Origin: Tetrahymena elliotti 4EA
Taxonomy: Eukaryota > Ciliophora > Oligohymenophorea > Hymenostomatida > Tetrahymenidae
Assembly: GCA_000231825.2 (NCBI GenBank)
Contig: JH720317.1
Location: 817,060 to 881,059, forward strand
Reading direction: 5' to 3'
DNA: 64,000 nt
Part shown: in pieces, positions 1 to 14,448 of the stretch
Layout: each line of letters starts with the position of its first letter
Position numbering within the stretch: the stretch's first letter is position 1
Notes under the pieces: model-generated
Databases searched by the model: none
The model's input: the letters and a program-made list of their open reading frames with translations, nothing else
What the model was told of the DNA's origin: nothing
Made by a program: the position numbers and the translations under genes

Positions 1-3000
1 ATTCTAACTCTTTACTTATATATGAAGAAATATTCCTTTCTGATCTCAACATTTTTTTAGCATTTTTTTAGTAAATATTAAACATTTCATCTTAGAATGT
101 AAGCTCTTTATGAGATTATTATTTTTATCCACTTGATTTATTATTTTAGTCATCATCAATGTCACATTGATCTTCTAATTAAGATTTATTCATTTCAAAT
201 TTATTTAAATCTTTAATAGATGTTTGGCTGTTTCTTTTTTTAGAATTCTCCTATCTATATGGAGATTAAGAAGAAGTTTTTTTTAAATAGATTTGATTTG
301 TATTGTTGTTTCCCTGCCTTATTTGCTAAAGTGAAGCACTAACGTTCAAAGATGATTTGCTAATATTCAATTAACCATTATTATTGTCTTCAATTAGTTG
401 AGAAGAGTTAGCTCTATCATTCAATATTGATGTGGTAGAATATATTTGAGCAGGAGCAACATTCATTTCTTAATAATCCAGATAATGGTTTGTAATTTTT
501 TCATATTAAGACTGAGAAGGAGCCATACTACTACTATTACTACTTCTAGAATGATCTATTTATTTAGAATTATTTTTATCATATTATTTATCTTCGCTTT
601 GTGTTTATATAATAGTGTCTTATTTATATGTCTTTTTATTTAAGGAGTCAAGTGATTTGTTTACTGATTATTGAATTGTATCTTCTTCACCTTCTTCAAT
701 AACTTAGAGTTGTCTTGATTATACACCTGACGAAGTATTACCAATGTTGATATTTTTTATATTATCAGAATTTCCATTTTTTTTTATTTCTGAGCCTAAG
801 CTTTCTTTTTTTAATTTAATTTGAGAAAACTCTATCAGCCCTTTTGGCTCTTTAGGGATAATTTAGTTTATCTTTTGATGTTGATTATGAGTTAAGTTAC
901 TTTTTAAAGAAGAAATTATTTTTTAAGTGTTAATGAAGTTAGCAAAAGATGATGAATCCTCTTCTAAGTATTCGGTCATATCTGACTCACTATTAGTTGT
1001 TTCACTTGATGGTAGGCCGTTCTAAGTAGATTATTTATTACTTTTAAGCAGATTGTATAGTTCATTTATTTCTTCATCTCTTTATTGAGTTAATACAAAT
1101 TATTTTGCTTCATCTTAATAAACAGCTAAATTTTTAAAACAATTTGTTTTAGTTCGATCTTTGTTTTAGCGAGAATGCTTTTATCTAACTGCTTCTTCTT
1201 CTAAGCTTTTCTTCCATCTCTTTTTTTAGTAATTTACATAAGGGCAAGAGCTAATTTAATGATTTGGATTGGAACAGGACATGCAGTTCTAAATTATACT
1301 TTCTGTTTTACTGTTAAACAAAGCTTCATCCTTTAGCATCATATACATTTCCTTCAAAATAAAAATTTGAAAAATCTATTGAAAAGAAAGCAAATTAGCT
1401 TACTTAGTCTCTTGGATATTTTTATAGAATGTTCATAAACTCGTCTTTTTAAATTAAAAGAAGAAATCCAACTCCATCAGATTTTATAGTGTAAGGACTA
1501 ACCTATTCTAAAATAAATCCTTCGTATCCAAAAGAGGAATTTTTCTTTATTTAATAATTGATAAATGAATAAACAAACTATAGGGAAAATGCATGGGTAG
1601 AGTTTTGACAAATAAATTGAAAGAATAGGTAGTATTTTATAATCAATCTCATCAAAATTTTATCAAAAATTTCCTTTTTTTTGTTTTTGCTGAGTTGTAA
1701 ATAAGAAAAAACTTATTGCTTAAATGTTTTTATAAATTGAATAGAAAATAAATATTCCTCTTTTTTGTTATTCTGCATAAAAAAATTAATTTCTGAAAAT
1801 CAAACATTAAGTTTACTGTAAGCGTTTTGACATTCATAAAAGGAGTTTTATGCATTTTCTCATTTGATAAAACTTAAACTGGAATGCTTAAAGTAACTGA
1901 TCCTTATGCAACATAATAAATGCAATTATCTAATTGATTATTCTTAATAATTATCTCATCTGGGAAAAGTACTTTTTGTTTCATGCTATTTCTGACTTCC
2001 TTCAAGCACAAACTTGACATATTTCTCAGTACAACTATCTCATTTGAGAGTTTTTCTGTAAGCTCTTATAGAACCTCCTCCTTTAGTGGTTTAGGCAATA
2101 CGTCAAATAAGTTTTCTGAGTATTTCTTCTTCTCTTCTTCTTAGTAAAGTTGAAATTCGAAATGTTTTCTGACTTTATGTTGTAGCAAAATATTTAATCC
2201 CATTTTATTCATTTCATTATTAATTCCTTACATAGTCTATTTATATGTCTATTTTTTTTATTCTTCATATTTTACTATTTCATTTATCTGGGTGTAAGAG
2301 TAGGCGCAAATATTCGTAGCAATTATAGCAACTAAAATCATGAATACCTTTTCATCTAAGATAGCAATAAAAAAAGTTTTAAAACAATTTTAAATCAATT
2401 CAAATTAAGAGATAGTGACAAAAATTACTCACTTATTGTTAATATTCACTTTTCAGCATTTAAAATTTCTTTATTAAATAGATTATTTTAATCTAAATTT
2501 GGTTTTAATGATTAATTTCTGAATTAATTTCTTTAAAAAGTAAGTAAGTCACATCTCCAAAAAAGTATGCATCAATAGTATTTAAGCATAAATTTGATAG
2601 TTAAATGACTTCTTTTTTTAAAATTAGTGATTTGTGTTAACAAATTTTTGAACTATCTCATTATTTAAATCAAATATAAATTTCTTTATTTTCCTCCAAA
2701 AATAGCAAAAAATCTTGATATTTGTTATGATTGAAAAAGTAGGATTAATTTTTTCATTAAAAATAAATTGAAATTTGATTTTATGATTTGATAGGTGAAA
2801 TAATAATATTTATTCTCTCCCTTTATCAGTTTAATCAAAAGAAAGAGACAAAAACCTTTTGATCTTCCTAGTTCATAATTATTTTATATGTTTATTTCGG
2901 TAATTTAGTATATTTCTCAAGATAGATTAATTTTATTTAAAGAGGCAGCAAGCAGAAAGACAGAGAGATATAAAAGTATCTCTCAATTGTTTAAGTTTTT

Positions 3001-5546
3001 AGTCGATTAGAAATTCTTAATTAAAATTTGAAGAGATTGAATGATTTACTTAAGGTGTAAGGTGAAATATCTCCATATCCTATGGTAGTCATTGTGATGA
3101 TTATGTAATATAGAGAAATGACATAGTTTTTTTAGTTAGAGTTCTGATCATATTCAAATTTAGTTATCCATGATTCTTTGTTTTTTTTCATTTCAGCTAT
3201 TCCTATTCTCAAAAAAATACAACAAGCTACATGCGCAATAAGTATAACAAGGCATTCTAACTTGATGAGTTTAATCCAATTAAGTTTTGTTTAACTAACT
3301 TATAATTTAGTTTCTAGCTCTTGTAATTTAGGTGGGATATCAATATATTTCAAAAATATTATATAGTCTAGGTAATAAAACAAGCTTTCATCTCTTATTG
3401 TTTTTGAATACTAATAAATTATCACAATAGCCACATCTTTTCTTTAAATTATATAAAAACTTTATTAGAATTTTTGATTTTGAGAATGTAAACAATGCAA
3501 AATATCCAATAACCCTCTTCTTTCAAATATTATTTTTACTGGTTGATTTTTACTTAGAATTAAGGCAAAACAAAACTTCAACTTTTTAGTTAATTTAGAT
3601 CAAAAATACAAATTAAATAAAAGCTTCCTTGATGCAAATATTTGAAGAAGAGGAGTAATACTACTGACATAGTTTAGTTTAGCTTAAATATTTATTTTGA
3701 TTTTAATTTACATGAAATTCCAGAAATATTTTTAAATGATTTTTATCCTGTTTGTAATGACCTCTCCGTTTTCATAAGTAACCTTTATGTTTTAAAAATT
3801 AATTTCGAAATAGAAATTAATGCAAGCAATTCTCTTAAATTTAAATGGGAATTGAATTTTGAAAAAAATCTATTGAGATTTACAGAGTTGAAATTAACTA
3901 ATATTTCTAATATTAGAATCCACTGAATCATGTATGAGTTTAAAAAATAAATAAAGCTGTCTGTGCTGAATTCAAAGATATGCTCTAAAGGAGTCACAAT
4001 CATTAAATAAATAGAAAGTAGTGTCATAAAGATATCCCTAAAAATATTTTTATTTTTTTCTCAAAATGTCAAATATAAATTGAAGCTGATTTACCAAACA
4101 AATTTAAAGAGGGAGTCCTTTTTTTAATTAAAATAAATGTGATGAACATCGTTTGGTTGTAGAAAAGAAATATTTATATAATTCAGGTTTTTTGTATTTA
4201 TAGAAATAGCCAACCAATTAAGAAGTAGCCAAAAAGAATCAATTATTAAATGAAAGAAAAAAAAATAATTAGATTTACAGATTAAAATAAGTAATCTCCA
4301 CTCATAAAAGAGCTAAGGACGTCACTCAATTTTGTGTCTAACAAATAAAAATAAAGTTGTTTATTTAATTAATTAGTTAGATAAGTAGAAAGTTAGCAAC
4401 TAAATCAATAATTAGAAAAGAAATTTGATTTAAATTAAATTAAAGAAAAGTTGATTTTTGTGTGAGGAGGAGTTTAAAACCAAAATAAAAATAATCTGCA
4501 TGTATTTAATTGGCAAATTAATCTTAAATTTTTTAATAACTATCTTTTTATACATTTATCTTTTTATCTGCCTAAAAATATATATCCATCTCTCCTTAAC
4601 AATTAAAGCTCAGCTTTAAAATAAACAATAAGTAAGCAAAAAAGGGTTAACTTTACTTCCAATTGAATAAGCAATCTTTTTGATGTATGAGCTTTTCTAT
4701 TAATTAAAATACAAAATATTAGTTAGTTTGATAAATTATTAAAAAATACTTGTTATATACCTCAGAAAATATTAGTTAATTAGTGTTATGTATAAAGTAA
4801 CCAAAATCTGATGAAGAATCGTTTATGATGCCAAATTGTTTTTTTGTTAAATGCTTGAAAGTGAGACTTGGACATGAAGTTATGAGATTATTTATAAATC
4901 TATTTTTTATATTATTCACCTTGTTGTGATGTATCATATGTTTTAAAGTTCTATTCTATATAGGGTTATCTTGTTAGTCAGACTAGTTTTTTTAATTTGT
5001 CTTCGAATCTTATGAATTTCCATTTTCTCCTTCTTATGGCTATGTTTTGGATAGGTAATGTTTGCTAGAACTTACACTATTCTTTTTATTCTTGCCATCA
5101 GAGCTATTCTCTACAAAATTGTTTTCCTAAAAATGCCTTTCTTTATTCAGTTAATTGGCACTATTTTGAAAGGCAAACTAGGAGCTTTAGAAATTATCTT
5201 CGCTGGTTTGCTTAAATTTGAATTTATTATCAACTGATTTCTACAAATTATCTTGGATTGTGATATCTTAGTTTGAAAGATATGCTAGAGAGTGAGGGCT
5301 ATTTGCATCGTATTATAAATTTTAAATATTTGTCTTTTATTTTGAATAATCATTTTTTATATTGCGATTGTTATCTTAAAATTAAATTTCCCTTTCAGAT
5401 AATTCAGATGCACTAACTGATATCTCTTCCACTTTATTTAGAGGGCTTTTGTATTAGCTTTCAATACTTCTATTGACAAAACCTTGTTTCATCATTGCTT
5501 GTCTTTGGTGTAATCCACTATCTAATTCATTTTCTTAAATATCCAT
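1..5546 (-). CDS. K+ channel paralog A (six-helix, CNBD-like, CCHC zinc knuckle); C-terminus off window
   Basis: Membrane potassium channel of the EAG/CNG class, first gene of a four-gene tandem array. The start is the ATG at 5546, immediately preceded by an in-frame TGA. The N-terminal exon (about 5546-4770) is Gln/Asn/Ser-rich and ends in the shared block FKHLTKKQFGIINDSSSDF. A 23-nt microexon (4095-4117) joins to the S1-S2 exon (about 4035-3785, S1 core FMTLLSIYLMIVTPLEHIF). S3-pore follow at about 3450-3050 with the filter TMTTIGYGDISP. The S4 position reads FLKYIDIPPKLQELE, nearly free of basic residues. A CNBD-like domain at about 2250-1400 has FGYEGF, but Ser sits where the cyclic-phosphate Arg is expected. 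A CCHC knuckle CMSCSNPNHQISSC lies at 1244-1285. The tail is still open at base 1, in a region homologous to the middle of the C and D tails. Ligand gating is doubtful; K+ selectivity is well supported. Small exon junctions were not all resolved. Confidence 0.9.
4095..4117 (-). other. 23-nt microexon of channel A
   Basis: Flanked by an AG acceptor and a GTAAAT donor. It encodes DSLFKFV plus the first two bases of a Trp codon. Splicing to the S1 exon gives W-DIFM in frame, as in B, C and D. Confidence 0.85.
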
Positions 5547-7258
5547 TCAAAAATTAGCTATATTTGGTTACTTTTAATGTTTGTTCTATATATTTTTTAT
5601 GTCTTTTTTTGTTTATGAGATAGTCTCTTAATTATAAGATTTCTAATTATTGTTATTCATAATTATCATAATATAGTTTTTATTTATTTTTTAAGCAATA
5701 CATTATATACCTTTATTTATTTATTGATTTAGTTATGCTTTTTTGTTGTAATTTAAAAAATCCTTCCATAATTAATAAATCTAATCATTCAATCAACTTC
5801 CATCTAATTACTTAACAATAAAATCAAACCAAAAATAATATAATTGAAAAAATTTCTTATAATTTGTAAAATTTTAACTACCATCAATAATAAATTGAAT
5901 GATGTGATGTTTACTTAATTTTTATCTTAAATTCTGGTAGAAGTATTTTTACATAAAGCTTCCTAATAATATTGTTTATTTTTATATTCTAAAATATCAA
6001 CTCATACAGCTTCAAATATATTCTTTTATTAAAAATAAAAATAATTATTATCCAAATATATTAATTTCCTTCATTCTATCAAGATTAATAAGATGAATGA
6101 TTAACAAAAATTGCTTAAATATTTGTTAGAATATAATCTTTAAATTAAATTTCTAATATAGAAACAAAAATTAAACATGAATCAAATTAGAAAAAAACAA
6201 AATTAATGAATGATTCAAGTATCAAATAAATCTAAATCAATTAATTATTAGGTTAGTAATTCATAAATTAAAGTCTCTATATATATTTTTATATTTTTTA
6301 TTTGAAAATGCACATTTAATATTAAAAAACTATTTATAAAACAGGTTAATAGTCAAAATTTAGAGTTTCAGGCATTCTGCTAAGCTAAGTAAGAGTGCTA
6401 ATCCATACATTTTTATTTTATCAATAATATTATCACTTTATAATGATAATAAAAATAAAAAAATATTCATAATAAATATTTAAAGAATGAAAAAAAGATA
6501 AAAATGAAAATTAAATTTGAAAACATCAAATAAAAACCAACTCAAATTTCTCATATAAATTAAAGTCTTTGTTTGTTTAAAAATATATTATCTAAATGAA
6601 AAATATGTTTTGACCTTAATTTAGAAGTTGATGCTTGAGATTAGATTAGATTACTTTAAAAAAGAATGAATAACATTACCTCAAATCCATGAAGAATAAA
6701 ATGCAAAGATCAGTTATCCTTTAGTAACTTTAAATAACAAATTTTAAAAAATATATTCACCTCTAAGAAATTTAGAAGACATCAAACAGAATTATAATTT
6801 TTTTTTTTTGCATTAATTTATTTACTATTTATTTCCTTAGAAGAAATTGAATAAGAATTTAATTGGTGACAAATAAGATTAGTTAAATTAACTTCTTCAA
6901 ATAATTTTTTTCAATATGAAAACAATAAAAATTTCTTAAATTTAGGATACAACAATGCAATGAGAAAAAAATAAATTAAATATCTAGGTTTGCAAATAAG
7001 ATTTTTGTTTTATTTTAATATTCATAATATCTATATTTTCACTTAATCTATTATGCTATTTTTAAGAAAATAATAAATTTTTATTTTTTTTTGGTAGGGT
7101 AGAGTGATAAGTTGGAAATGTCGTCAATCTAGAGATGTTAATATCATCCAATAATTTCTTTGAAGCCATTCTTCTAAATTGAATCTGTAAAAATAATTTA
7201 TTATGAAACATATATATAAGAACTTAATCTTTATATTTTTAGATTAAATGAAATAGAA
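5547..7258. other. Intergenic A/B; possible stray exon at about 7090-7195
   Basis: Mostly A/T-rich, no convincing gene. On the minus strand a TTTTTACAG acceptor-like site at about 7190 precedes codons for MASKKLLDDINISRLTTF, which look protein-like. They could be an alternative last exon of gene B or chance. Confidence 0.5.
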
Positions 7259-10200
7259 TCATTTATCTTTTTCATTGAAAGAATTTCTTGAAGAAGCACT
7301 ATGACCATATAAAGAAAAGATTCTTGAATTTTACAATTTCCCTTAGCTTTATCCCACTTATGAGACATTTAGAGGTTTTATAATTTTTGATACTCTTTTA
7401 TTATTTTTTTAAGCCTATGAGGTCATAAATTTAGTCTTGGTTAAATCACCATATTTGATTTTGAATTTGGTGAGAATGTAAGAGAAGTTACCCTTAGGAA
7501 AATAGATTTTACACTTGTGCATTTTATCTATATCCATTTCATTATCTTAAACGAATATAAAATCTTTGATATTTCCTTTAATTTATTCTATCATCATTTG
7601 TTTTCTTATCACCAACAAATCAATATTTTAAATTCCTTACTCAAATCTTATTTTATAGTCTGATGTTTCACGATTTAAAGTTGGAGTTGAATTTATCATT
7701 ACCATAGTCTATGGATTGATCTTTTTATTTCCTTTGGATATAGAAACAGGAGATAATATTTCATCTTTCTAGTTATCAGCATGCTAATTTACTTTACTTG
7801 CTAATGATACTTACTTGTAAAGGATAGAATTAGATTTATTCAGCCCTGTTATAGATAATCTTTTTTCAGAATTTGAGCTTGATGTTATCTTTTTTGATGA
7901 TTTTCTCCTTTTTGAATCAAATATGCTTGTTGGTGAAGTGACCTCATGTTATTAAATATCAAATTGTACTTGATTATTATGTCTATGCTTTCTTAGCAGT
8001 AATTGAGTTGGTGAAGGTAAATCAACTATTTCATCAGTATTGATCTTCCCTTAAGAAGTTTATGAAGATGGAAGTAGTAAATTAAATAAATTAGCTTCTA
8101 GTTAAGTCATGTTAGATTATTAAACAATAGATCTAATTTTATTTTCTTCTTCAAAATATGTTTATTCATATTTCTTTCTTCTCTTTAACAAAATTCTTTA
8201 TTGAAGAGACATTTATCTAATGTTATTTCCATTATTACTATCATAGCTAGTGTTATGAGAATCATTTTCATCTGAAGTACAGTGTTAGTTATTATTATCA
8301 TCTAAATTTGAGTCCTTTGTTTATTTTTTTTACTGAGCTCTTTTTTTGTGAATAAATTCTTCATTTTAATGCATTTCTACATTAATGGATGTGTTCATGT
8401 TATTAATTACCAACTAGTTTGGTTTACCATTATGCTCATTCCCAATGGTACTTTATGTTTTTTGATTTGACGACTGAGATGGTCCTGTAAGCTTTCTATT
8501 TGAGCTTTAATGGATACTTGTTAAAGAGTTTTTTTTAGATTTTATGGTTGGCTTCTTTTATGACAACTTAGTAGCAGCATCTATACTTATTTCTATTGAA
8601 ACTGGTTTTTCAATATTTAGCTTTGGGGTAGGAACATTATTAAGAAAGCTATCCATTTTTTCAGTGGAATTTTACAGTGATTCATTTCGACTATTTTGGC
8701 CATCTTCAACTGGCAAATTTATTTTCAATTTTTCTTATTTAATCTAATTTTATGATTTTAGTGTTTCTCTTTCACTTTCTCCCTCTCCTTCATCTATTGC
8801 TTAAAGATTGCTATTACCTTAAAATGATTTAGGAGAACTAACAGTCACTAAATTAAAAGAAATTTCTTTCTAACTCCTTCTTCTATATACATCAACTAGC
8901 TCATTTGCTAGAACTGGATTCAAATAAGTATTCTTTTTAAATGTTTATTTCCTATTTTCTTTGTTTTAAAAATTATTTTTTATAATTTAATTAAAAGATG
9001 TAAATACTCATTTTTTTTCAAACATAATTTATTTAGATTTATTAAAAAATTAAAAACTTTGATCATGAAAAATTGTAAACTTATGAATCAATTCTCAATA
9101 AATTTTATGAGCTAAAGTAAAATATTGAAATAGAAGAAAAGTTTTGTTCTAAATATCCCCAAAATTATTGATAAGAATTTGTGAAAAAAATTTTTTTTAA
9201 TTTGAATGAAAAATAATTTGAATAATGAAAATTTATTTGCTAATAATTAATAAAAGAGGGCAGAAGTGAATAAACATCTAATTGGATATTTGATATTGTA
9301 TAAATAATATAAAAGAAAAATGAGAAACCAGCAAAATTCAAATAAATTAAAAAAATAATTAATAGAAAAAATAGAAATAAACTCTATTGACATTTAAAAT
9401 AATTTAAATTATTGTTTAAGATAAAAGCTACCTTTAGGATTACAATAAGTATAGAATTTAGTATATAAGAATTAAAAAAAATTATGAACAGAAAGAAAGA
9501 AAGAAAAAAAGGTACTGGGTCACAAAAAAAGTAAAGGAGAGAAGGAAATAAAAAAGATAAGGAATAAGAAATAAGGAGATATTTCTTATCAATTCAAAGT
9601 CCTTATTATTATAATTAGACTTATATACTTTGGTCTTCAATTTAAAGGATAAAAAAATTGGAAGTAGAAAGGGATACAATGTTGAATTAATTTAGTAAAA
9701 AAATTTTAAATCAAATAGAACCATCTGGTTTCGTTTTTTTTTATATCATTACATAAAAATTTTTTGTAAATTTAAAATTTAATTTTGGTGTTTTTATTTT
9801 AAATAATTCATTTTTAGAAATTAAAAGAAGAAAGAAAGAAAGAAATGAATTATTTTTTTATTTTTTTTAGCTAAACCCTTTTAAAGAGTCAAATTTTTAT
9901 TAATTTTAATACTTATTGTTTAAAAATCTATGAATAGAAATTAGAAATTTGGTATACTAACTTAGCAATTAATTGTTCTGGTAAATTATCATAAGAATTA
10001 GCTTACTTTAAATTTTTGCAAATAATTTAAAAATTACTTTCTACTTTTTGGCTGAAATCCTCATCTTCGTTTGTCTGTTTGCTTTATTTGCTTGTGCTGT
10101 CTTCATCTTCATCTGAGTATAAAACAGAATAAACATCACTCATTATAGAATTCTAATCACTCACCATTTTAAAATTTATGATCTGCTCTTAAATTAACTT

Positions 10201-13200
10201 ATTATTTTTCAAAGATTTTAAAAATCCCCTTAACATTCTTTTGAATGATTAATCTCTTGGTTAAAAATAACATTTTTTATCTTTTTTATATATTAAATTC
10301 AGCTAAACGATATGACATCTTTTTAAGGTGTGGCTAGTACTACCACAAGCAATACAATTACTTATTTCAATTTTATTTGGTTTATCTTTATCAATTTTAT
10401 TGTCTTATTTGTAAATATTCTTTTTATTAAATTTAAAAGTTATATTTACATTCAATTTTTGTGAAAATAAATAATTGTGTTTAAAGAAAGAAATAAAATA
10501 AGTAAAATTGTTATCAAATTTACTTTATAGTTAAAAGTATTAAAAATCTAGTTATCTTTGAACATGTAATAGAATTCCTATTTATTTTATTTATAAAATA
10601 TTTAATTTTTTGTTTGTGTGATAATTTTTTATTTACTTTATCAAGAGGAAAGCTCTACAAAATCTAAATTAGCCTATCCCTTTCAATATAAGATATCATA
10701 GCTCCTTTGTACGATTTTGCTGTGTATTGATTTTTTTAACCTAAGATAAAACCTTCGTAACCAAACACATCTTTTTTCTTAAAGGTTTATTTAATTGAGG
10801 ATTTTTTCATTAAAATATAAATATTTACCTTTAAAATTTCAAGCTACATTTCATTAATATTAGTGGTATTTTCAATTTTTAAGCTTATCCCAATAGTTGT
10901 TTAGACATTTCCAGATATTACATAAAATAGTTTATCATTTATTTCGTTTTCATTAAAAATTAACTCATCAGGTTTAAAATATTTTTGTTTGATATTTAAA
11001 GAAATTTATTTTTAGCAATCAGAACTAAAGTTTTAAAATAATACAATTGATTGAATTGCTTCATTATTTGTTTAGAGCAAAACTTCATTCTTCAAACTAG
11101 ATGGTAATTATTCTAATAATTATTCTTGGCCCTAAGCACCTTCTATCTCTTATTTGTATTAAAATTCGAAGTATTTTCTAACTTTATGTTAAAGACTAAT
11201 TTCAAGTTCAAGTTTATTCATACTAATGTTTAATCCATGCATCATATTGTTGAAATTTTCATTTTTTGATTTTTCATATTTAACTATCTCATTAATTTAA
11301 CTAAAAGAGTAAGCACAAATATTAGTAGCAATTAATGCAACTAAAGCAATAAACATCCTTTCATCTAATTTTTTTTTTAATTTATGAATATCATTTTAGT
11401 TTAATAAGCATAAAATATTATCTGAAAGGAAAATTTTAATAGAAAAACTGAGTTAAAAATAAAATCAGTGAATACATTAAGTTACTGGAGTGATGTCACC
11501 ATATCCAATAGTTGTCATAGTTATAATAATATAATATAGAGAAAGCAAATAATATTCGAAAGTTGTAAAATTTTGGTCTTCAAATTTAGATAACCAAGAT
11601 TCACTATCATTTTCCAATTCAGATAAACCAATTCTCAAGAAAATACAGCAAGCAATATGAACTAAAAGCAGAACTATAAATTCTAACTTCACTAGTTTTA
11701 ACCAATTTTATGCTGTTTAGCTTACTTGAAGTCTTGTTGTAATATCTTCCAATTTTTGAGGAATATCCATATATTTAACAAAAACTATATAATCTAAATA
11801 TTTTGAAAACCCATCTTCCTAAGCCTGTTTTCTAGAATGTATAAAAACCGCTGCAACAAATAAATCTTTCCTATTTTTATAATTGAAAGAATTAGAATAT
11901 TCACATAAAATATTTTGAAAAAAATACAAGAAATCCCAAAAATATCTTTAGCAAATATTCTTTCTGTTTCTGATAATTTCTCCATTTTCATAAATAGGCT
12001 TTGTTTAATTAAAATCTTAATATTTTATATAAGGTTACAAGTAAATTTTACAGAATTCAGGTTAACAAAGATCTCAAATATCAATATCCAAAGAACAATT
12101 TTTTGGTTAATAAAATAAATAGGATTATCAAGGTTGAATGTTGATATGTGTTCAATAGGAATAGTCACAATTAAATAAAATGTCATAAGCATCATAAAAA
12201 TATTCCTTTTTAATTATTATAATAGTAAGCATATCATTAATTTATTATGCAAAATCTATTCAAGATAAAAATAATTACTGTATTCTCTCTATTAAAAGTA
12301 TTAAAAGGAGATTGTAATAAAAGGGGAAAAAAATAAAAGAAAGGTGGAAATTTTTGAAAATAATAATTAAGTAAACCTCTTTATTATAAAGATTATGCAG
12401 TAGTTAAATAAATAAAAAAGATTTATTACCAAACAAGATTGAATAAAGATTCCTATTTTAGTTTTAAAAAATTTATAAATTAAATGAAGAGAACTTATAA
12501 ATGAATTACTTATGAAAACAAGTATTTGCCTTCTACAAATTAGTTGAATGAGTTACCAAGCTTTGAATCTAAAAAGAAATAATAAATGTTTATTAATATT
12601 ACAGTATTAAGAATAGAAAATTTTACTTTTAATAATGTAAATGATTTGTTTTGTTTTAGTGCGTTTCTAAGTAATTAATTTGAAATAATTAGATTAAAAT
12701 TGAATTTACGTAAAAGAAAAATCAAGATAAATTAAAATTATGCTATTTACTTCTGATTAAATCATGCACAAAGAATAAACATAGTAATCAAAATAAGATG
12801 CTAAATCACCAATAATATTAAATTGCTTTCTAGTTATTTACTTAAAAACTATTGAGCTCACACTCTTCTTTAGTTTAGAAATAAATTTTTTAGCTATCAC
12901 CATTAATTACATACTAAATTAAAACCTTTTAGAATTTTGAATGGATAATATTTTCTTTGTTTAAAACAAGTCTTTAGAAGCGTTGTTATTTTTCGTGTCA
13001 ACTAACTCTCCTTAAAAGGTCTAAACCTTTTCTTATAAATTAGTAATTTAAGAGCCATTTAAGCTTTCTCTCTAAAATTATTGATAAGTTTTATTAGCTA
13101 CAAAATTTTCATTAGAAATCATGCTATCTTAGACAACACACTTATTCGAAGAATTGAATTATATTAGTTTGTCTTTGTCAAAATTAGACATTGTTTTAAA

Positions 13201-13557
13201 ATCTTAATTTTAAGCTGAATTTAAAAATATGAACTAGCCACTTGATTATAAACTTGCTATTTCTACATTTTTTATTCCTTAATTGTCTAATAATTTTTTT
13301 TCTCTTTTCAAATCTATTTCACCATTATTGAACACGTTTTAAAGCATTTGATCTTATTATTTTTCAGCAGTAATACTATTTTGATGAGAGTATTTATCTG
13401 CATCTACACTAAAGTTCATACTTCCATCATCCTGCAGCTATCGAAAATTAAATTCTTCTTTAAGCTTTTAGAACTACATTCTCATTAAGTCTTGACCCGT
13501 CCTTATTGAGGAGAGTTCGCTCTGAACTATATTCCCGTTTGTATTCTAATAATCCAT
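7259..13557 (-). CDS. K+ channel paralog B (six-helix, CNBD-like, CCHC zinc knuckle)
   Basis: Second channel of the tandem array. It starts at ATG 13557 (MDYQNTNGNIVQSELSS) with a disordered N-terminus ending in FKQITRKQFNIIGDLASYF. The microexon is 12430-12452, with S1-S2 at about 12210-12040 (S1 YLIVTIPIEHI). S4-pore lie at about 11870-11480: S4-equivalent FVKYMDIPQKLEDI, S5 EFIVLLLVHIACCIFLRIG, filter TMTTIGYGDITP. The CNBD-like domain (about 11350-10690) has FGYEGF and Asn at the usual Arg position. The CCHC knuckle is CIACGSTSHTLKRC at 10315-10356, followed by an acidic stretch (SDVYSVLYSDEDED). The frame then meets a possible donor near 9999 and resumes by about 9000. The 9000-7259 part carries the C-terminal block DLLVIRKQMMIEQIKG and FIFVQDNEMDID, homologous to C and D. 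I therefore treat 7259-13557 as one gene with an unusually long (about 1 kb) intron. A split into two genes cannot be excluded. Confidence 0.84.
12430..12452 (-). other. 23-nt microexon of channel B
   Basis: Flanked by TAG and GTAATA. It encodes ESLFNLV plus TG of a Trp codon, completed by the S1 exon to give WNIFM. Same length and phase as in the other three paralogs. Confidence 0.87.
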
Positions 13558-14448
13558 AATAAATATATAAATAGAGCTTTTATACTGTTTTTTAATGTAT
13601 ATCTCTAATTAATTAATGTTGATCACTGCTATGATTGTCTACTATTCAATTTCCCAAAAAAACAGAAAAATAGGTGTTCAAACAAATCTTTGAGTTAATA
13701 ATTAAATATTAGTCCATTTTAATAATTTTACCAAAAAATTCGTTCAAAGAACATTTTCTAGTAAAACCAAAAAAACCACTAACAACTATTTAATTTTAAT
13801 TAGTGTAAAAAAATTCCTTTAAAGCTTTCATATTTACATACATATATAATATCCCTTAAAATAACATATTTAATCAATTTTATTAGCTATTTTCAAACAA
13901 ATTCTTTGAAGAGATTCATAAATAACTTTTGTTATTTCAAAGAAAAAACAGTAAAATATAAATTATTTGGTGATTATTAAATTAATCAAAAGATTGAAAG
14001 GCTAAAATTTATTTGCTTACACCAATTTATAATATCTATTAATTTTCTTGTCTAACAATAAAGATTATTTGAGTTAAAAATATTTAAATCTAAATTTTTA
14101 GTATTTTTATTTTCTTTAAATTTAAAACTAATATAGGGTTAAAATTGAGAATTTTTGGTTTTGATAGGCTTTATAAAAAAATACTATTTAATATAATATG
14201 AATAAATACAAAATAGTAAGATCTATTAATTTTGAATTATTTAAGAAATCCTTGAAAATTTTTACTTCAGAAACCAATTTTAAGATAATTTTTGGTCATA
14301 AAAATAATTTTTATGAAATATGGAAAAATAAGAGAAAACAAATATAATTGATAATAACAATAAATATAATAATCATAATTTTTGATAAAATTTAGAAAAT
14401 GACAAAAATGAAGAAATTTCATTAAGAGTGTTAATTTTTTTTAAAAAT
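13558..14448. other. Intergenic B/C
   Basis: About 0.9 kb of A/T-rich sequence between the start of B and the stop of C. I see no gene or structured element. It must hold the B promoter. Confidence 0.7.

Noticed and set aside
9482..9679. Minus-strand ORF inside the gap of channel B
   Set aside because: Phe/Leu-rich translation from T-rich DNA, no counterpart in paralogs C and D; treated as intron.
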